DNA from: an uncultured Eubacteriales bacterium
Lineage (GTDB): Bacteria; Bacillota; Clostridia; Oscillospirales; Acutalibacteraceae
Direction: 5' to 3'
Length of the DNA: 5,374 bases
Assembly: GCA_934718145.1 (NCBI GenBank)
Contig: CAKUZC010000079.1
Coordinates: forward strand, 1 to 5,374
Shown here: piece after piece, positions 4,144 to 5,374 of the stretch
Layout: each line of letters opens with the position of its first letter
How positions within the stretch are numbered: the first letter of the stretch is position 1
Notes under the pieces: generated by a model
Databases searched by the model: none
What the model was told of the DNA's origin: nothing
What the model saw: only the letters and a program-made list of their open reading frames with translations
Made by a program: the position numbers and the translations under genes

Positions 4144-5349
4144 TCAGCTACTGACTTTTATCTGTTGCATTTTGTCCAGAGCTACATCGACTGATATGCG
4201 GCTACTATAACTATCAGCAACCATAAGTTGAACTACTATTAATAAATTGATTATTTTCGATTTTTGAGCCGGTTTATATATACTTTCTAACTTATATTTA
4301 TCATAAAATTTTTCTGGTCCGTTTGAATACAGGTATTTAGCCATTTTTTTAGAATCGCCTATACTTTTGTTTGGCACTAGCATAAAAAGCAATACAGCAC
4401 CAAGGGCATAGACATGGCGTTTGGATACAGCAGCAGGAGATGTTTTGTACCAATCAGGAGCGGAAAAATTTGAATTAACAAATATCTTTGAAGTTTCATT
4501 AATTTTTGTCATTGCACCAAAATCCGCAAGTTGTATGGTGTCTTTATTTACTCCCAATTTTTTGCTAACTCTTTCAACAACAAGCAAATTATCCGGCTTA
4601 ACGTCATTGTGGGAATAACCTGCATCATGGATAACTTTTAGTGCTTTTAATGCTTGCGTTCCCATTTTTATAATATTACTGACATCTTTTTTACCTTGTA
4701 TTTCTGATACTTTAGACGTTAAATCTCCTTTGGCAAGTTCTGATGCAAATATTTGTTTGTTGTCGTTTATCTTGCTTCCTGTTTCGTTAAGAGCTAAATA
4801 TTTTTTGGCCTTAATATCTTTAGTGCCTTTTTTTAAGTTTTCTTTTTTGTAAGAAATATATTTGTGATCTTCTTCTAGTATGCCTTTCATTTTTTCTACA
4901 TCTTCGATTTCCTCTTTGGTAGCGTTAACGAGTTTAAAAGGCCCAAATTTTTTGTCACATGTAACTTTTATTGCTTTATTACCGTCGCATTTCCACACAA
5001 CGCCATTGGCTCCTGATCCTAATAACTTTTCGGGGTCATATCCTTCTCTCCATAAATATGCCCCTGTATTTTTTTGGTGACTTCCTAAGTTTTGGGTTTT
5101 ATTTTTGTCTTGGCTAGAATCAAGTGCCGACTCAGGTGTAATATTTTTTAATTTCTTTGCAGAAATACCTTCAAGGAAATTTTTGCGTTGTTCTCCCGTT
5201 GGTACATTTTTTCCTTCTACATACTTTAAGCACTCTTTGGCTATCAAAATTTCGTTCTCTAATTTTTTAATGTGATCATTCAAACTACTAGCGTCAAGAT
5301 TTAAAAATTTTTCCTTTTTTTCTCTTCCTTTTTTTGTATCATATGTCAT
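4144..5349 (-). CDS. Orphan eukaryote-like Ser/Thr protein kinase, cytosolic
   Basis: A 401-residue protein with a complete kinase core at about residues 100-395. Landmarks are the glycine loop GSGANGVVW (111-119), catalytic Lys in AIKV (K128), hinge-like SELAKGDL (203-210), catalytic loop HNDVKPDN (247-254, with D249 and N254), DFG (276-278), APD in place of APE (297-299), VYALG (313-317) and a late Arg in SRISVDVAL (R384). It should therefore transfer phosphate from ATP. It is a non-RD kinase (HND), so activation-loop phosphorylation may not be required, and His replaces the usual Asp before VYALG (H312). Residues 1-99 match no domain I know; about 23-45 could form a short coiled coil. A Lys-rich insert (about 165-185) lies in the N-lobe. 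No signal peptide, membrane helix or PASTA repeats are present, unlike the housekeeping PrkC/Stk1 type, and no phosphatase gene is adjacent. The start is supported by AGAGG eight bases upstream. The substrate is unknown. Confidence 0.92.
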   Translation of the reverse strand: MTYDTKKGREKKEKFLNLDASSLNDHIKKLENEILIAKECLKYVEGKNVPTGEQRKNFLEGISAKKLKNITPESALDSSQDKNKTQNLGSHQKNTGAYLWREGYDPEKLLGSGANGVVWKCDGNKAIKVTCDKKFGPFKLVNATKEEIEDVEKMKGILEEDHKYISYKKENLKKGTKDIKAKKYLALNETGSKINDNKQIFASELAKGDLTSKVSEIQGKKDVSNIIKMGTQALKALKVIHDAGYSHNDVKPDNLLVVERVSKKLGVNKDTIQLADFGAMTKINETSKIFVNSNFSAPDWYKTSPAAVSKRHVYALGAVLLFMLVPNKSIGDSKKMAKYLYSNGPEKFYDKYKLESIYKPAQKSKIINLLIVVQLMVADSYSSRISVDVALDKMQQIKVSS

Positions 5350-5362
5350 TTTTATAACCTCT
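5350..5362 (-). promoter_or_regulatory. Ribosome binding site of the kinase gene
   Basis: AGAGG (5358-5362 on the minus strand) precedes the ATG at 5349 with an eight-base spacer. The promoter is not visible, because only 25 bases remain before the window edge. Confidence 0.7.
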
Positions 5363-5374
5363 TTTCTATAAACC

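Noticed and set aside
4144..5349. Kinase as an inactive pseudokinase, because of HND, APD and H312
   Set aside because: Glycine loop, catalytic Lys, catalytic Asp, metal-binding Asn and DFG Asp are all present. Non-RD kinases with HND are known to be active in general.

Overview
The window comes from a low-GC Gram-positive bacterium, most likely an anaerobic Clostridia-type Firmicute (inference). The evidence is AT-rich DNA, strong AGGAGG-type ribosome binding sites, Rho-independent terminators, and two secreted proteins that end in NPKTG cell-wall sorting signals. The species cannot be named from sequence alone. No RNA gene, CRISPR array, insertion sequence or recombinase is visible.

Layout. 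Positions 1-231 (+) hold the 3' end of a small membrane protein that resembles phage/mobile-element holin-like proteins. It converges on a minus-strand gene across a shared, probably bidirectional terminator (233-262). Three minus-strand genes follow, in transcription order from the right edge: an orphan eukaryote-like protein kinase (4144-5349), a 480-residue wall-anchored surface protein (2338-3780), and a 624-residue wall-anchored surface protein (271-2145). Each of the three is followed by its own hairpin, and the two surface genes each have their own promoter. They therefore look like separate transcription units rather than an operon. The 363-base gap at 3781-4143 holds the kinase terminator, the promoter and long leader of the 480-residue gene, and about 100 bases with nothing recognisable.

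The two surface proteins are paralogues at both ends (signal peptide, and NPKTG-membrane segment-KKKKSIV) and share a roughly 125-residue extracellular domain, present twice in one and once in the other. They also share a promoter module (TTGCAT, 16-17 bases, TATAAT within an identical 17-base block). Their interiors differ. One carries a Cys-bearing beta-helix, an InlB-type B-repeat and an X2-like domain; the other carries a second copy of the shared domain and a ZU5-like membrane-proximal domain.

The most notable feature is base composition. The interior of the 624-residue gene (about 600-2100) reaches about 60% GC in places, while its two ends and all neighbours are about 23-35%. This fits a foreign interior joined between native secretion and anchoring ends. 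A reasonable working picture is a small, co-regulated, cassette-swapping family of surface proteins next to a cytosolic kinase of unknown target. A functional link between kinase and surface proteins is not shown by the sequence.
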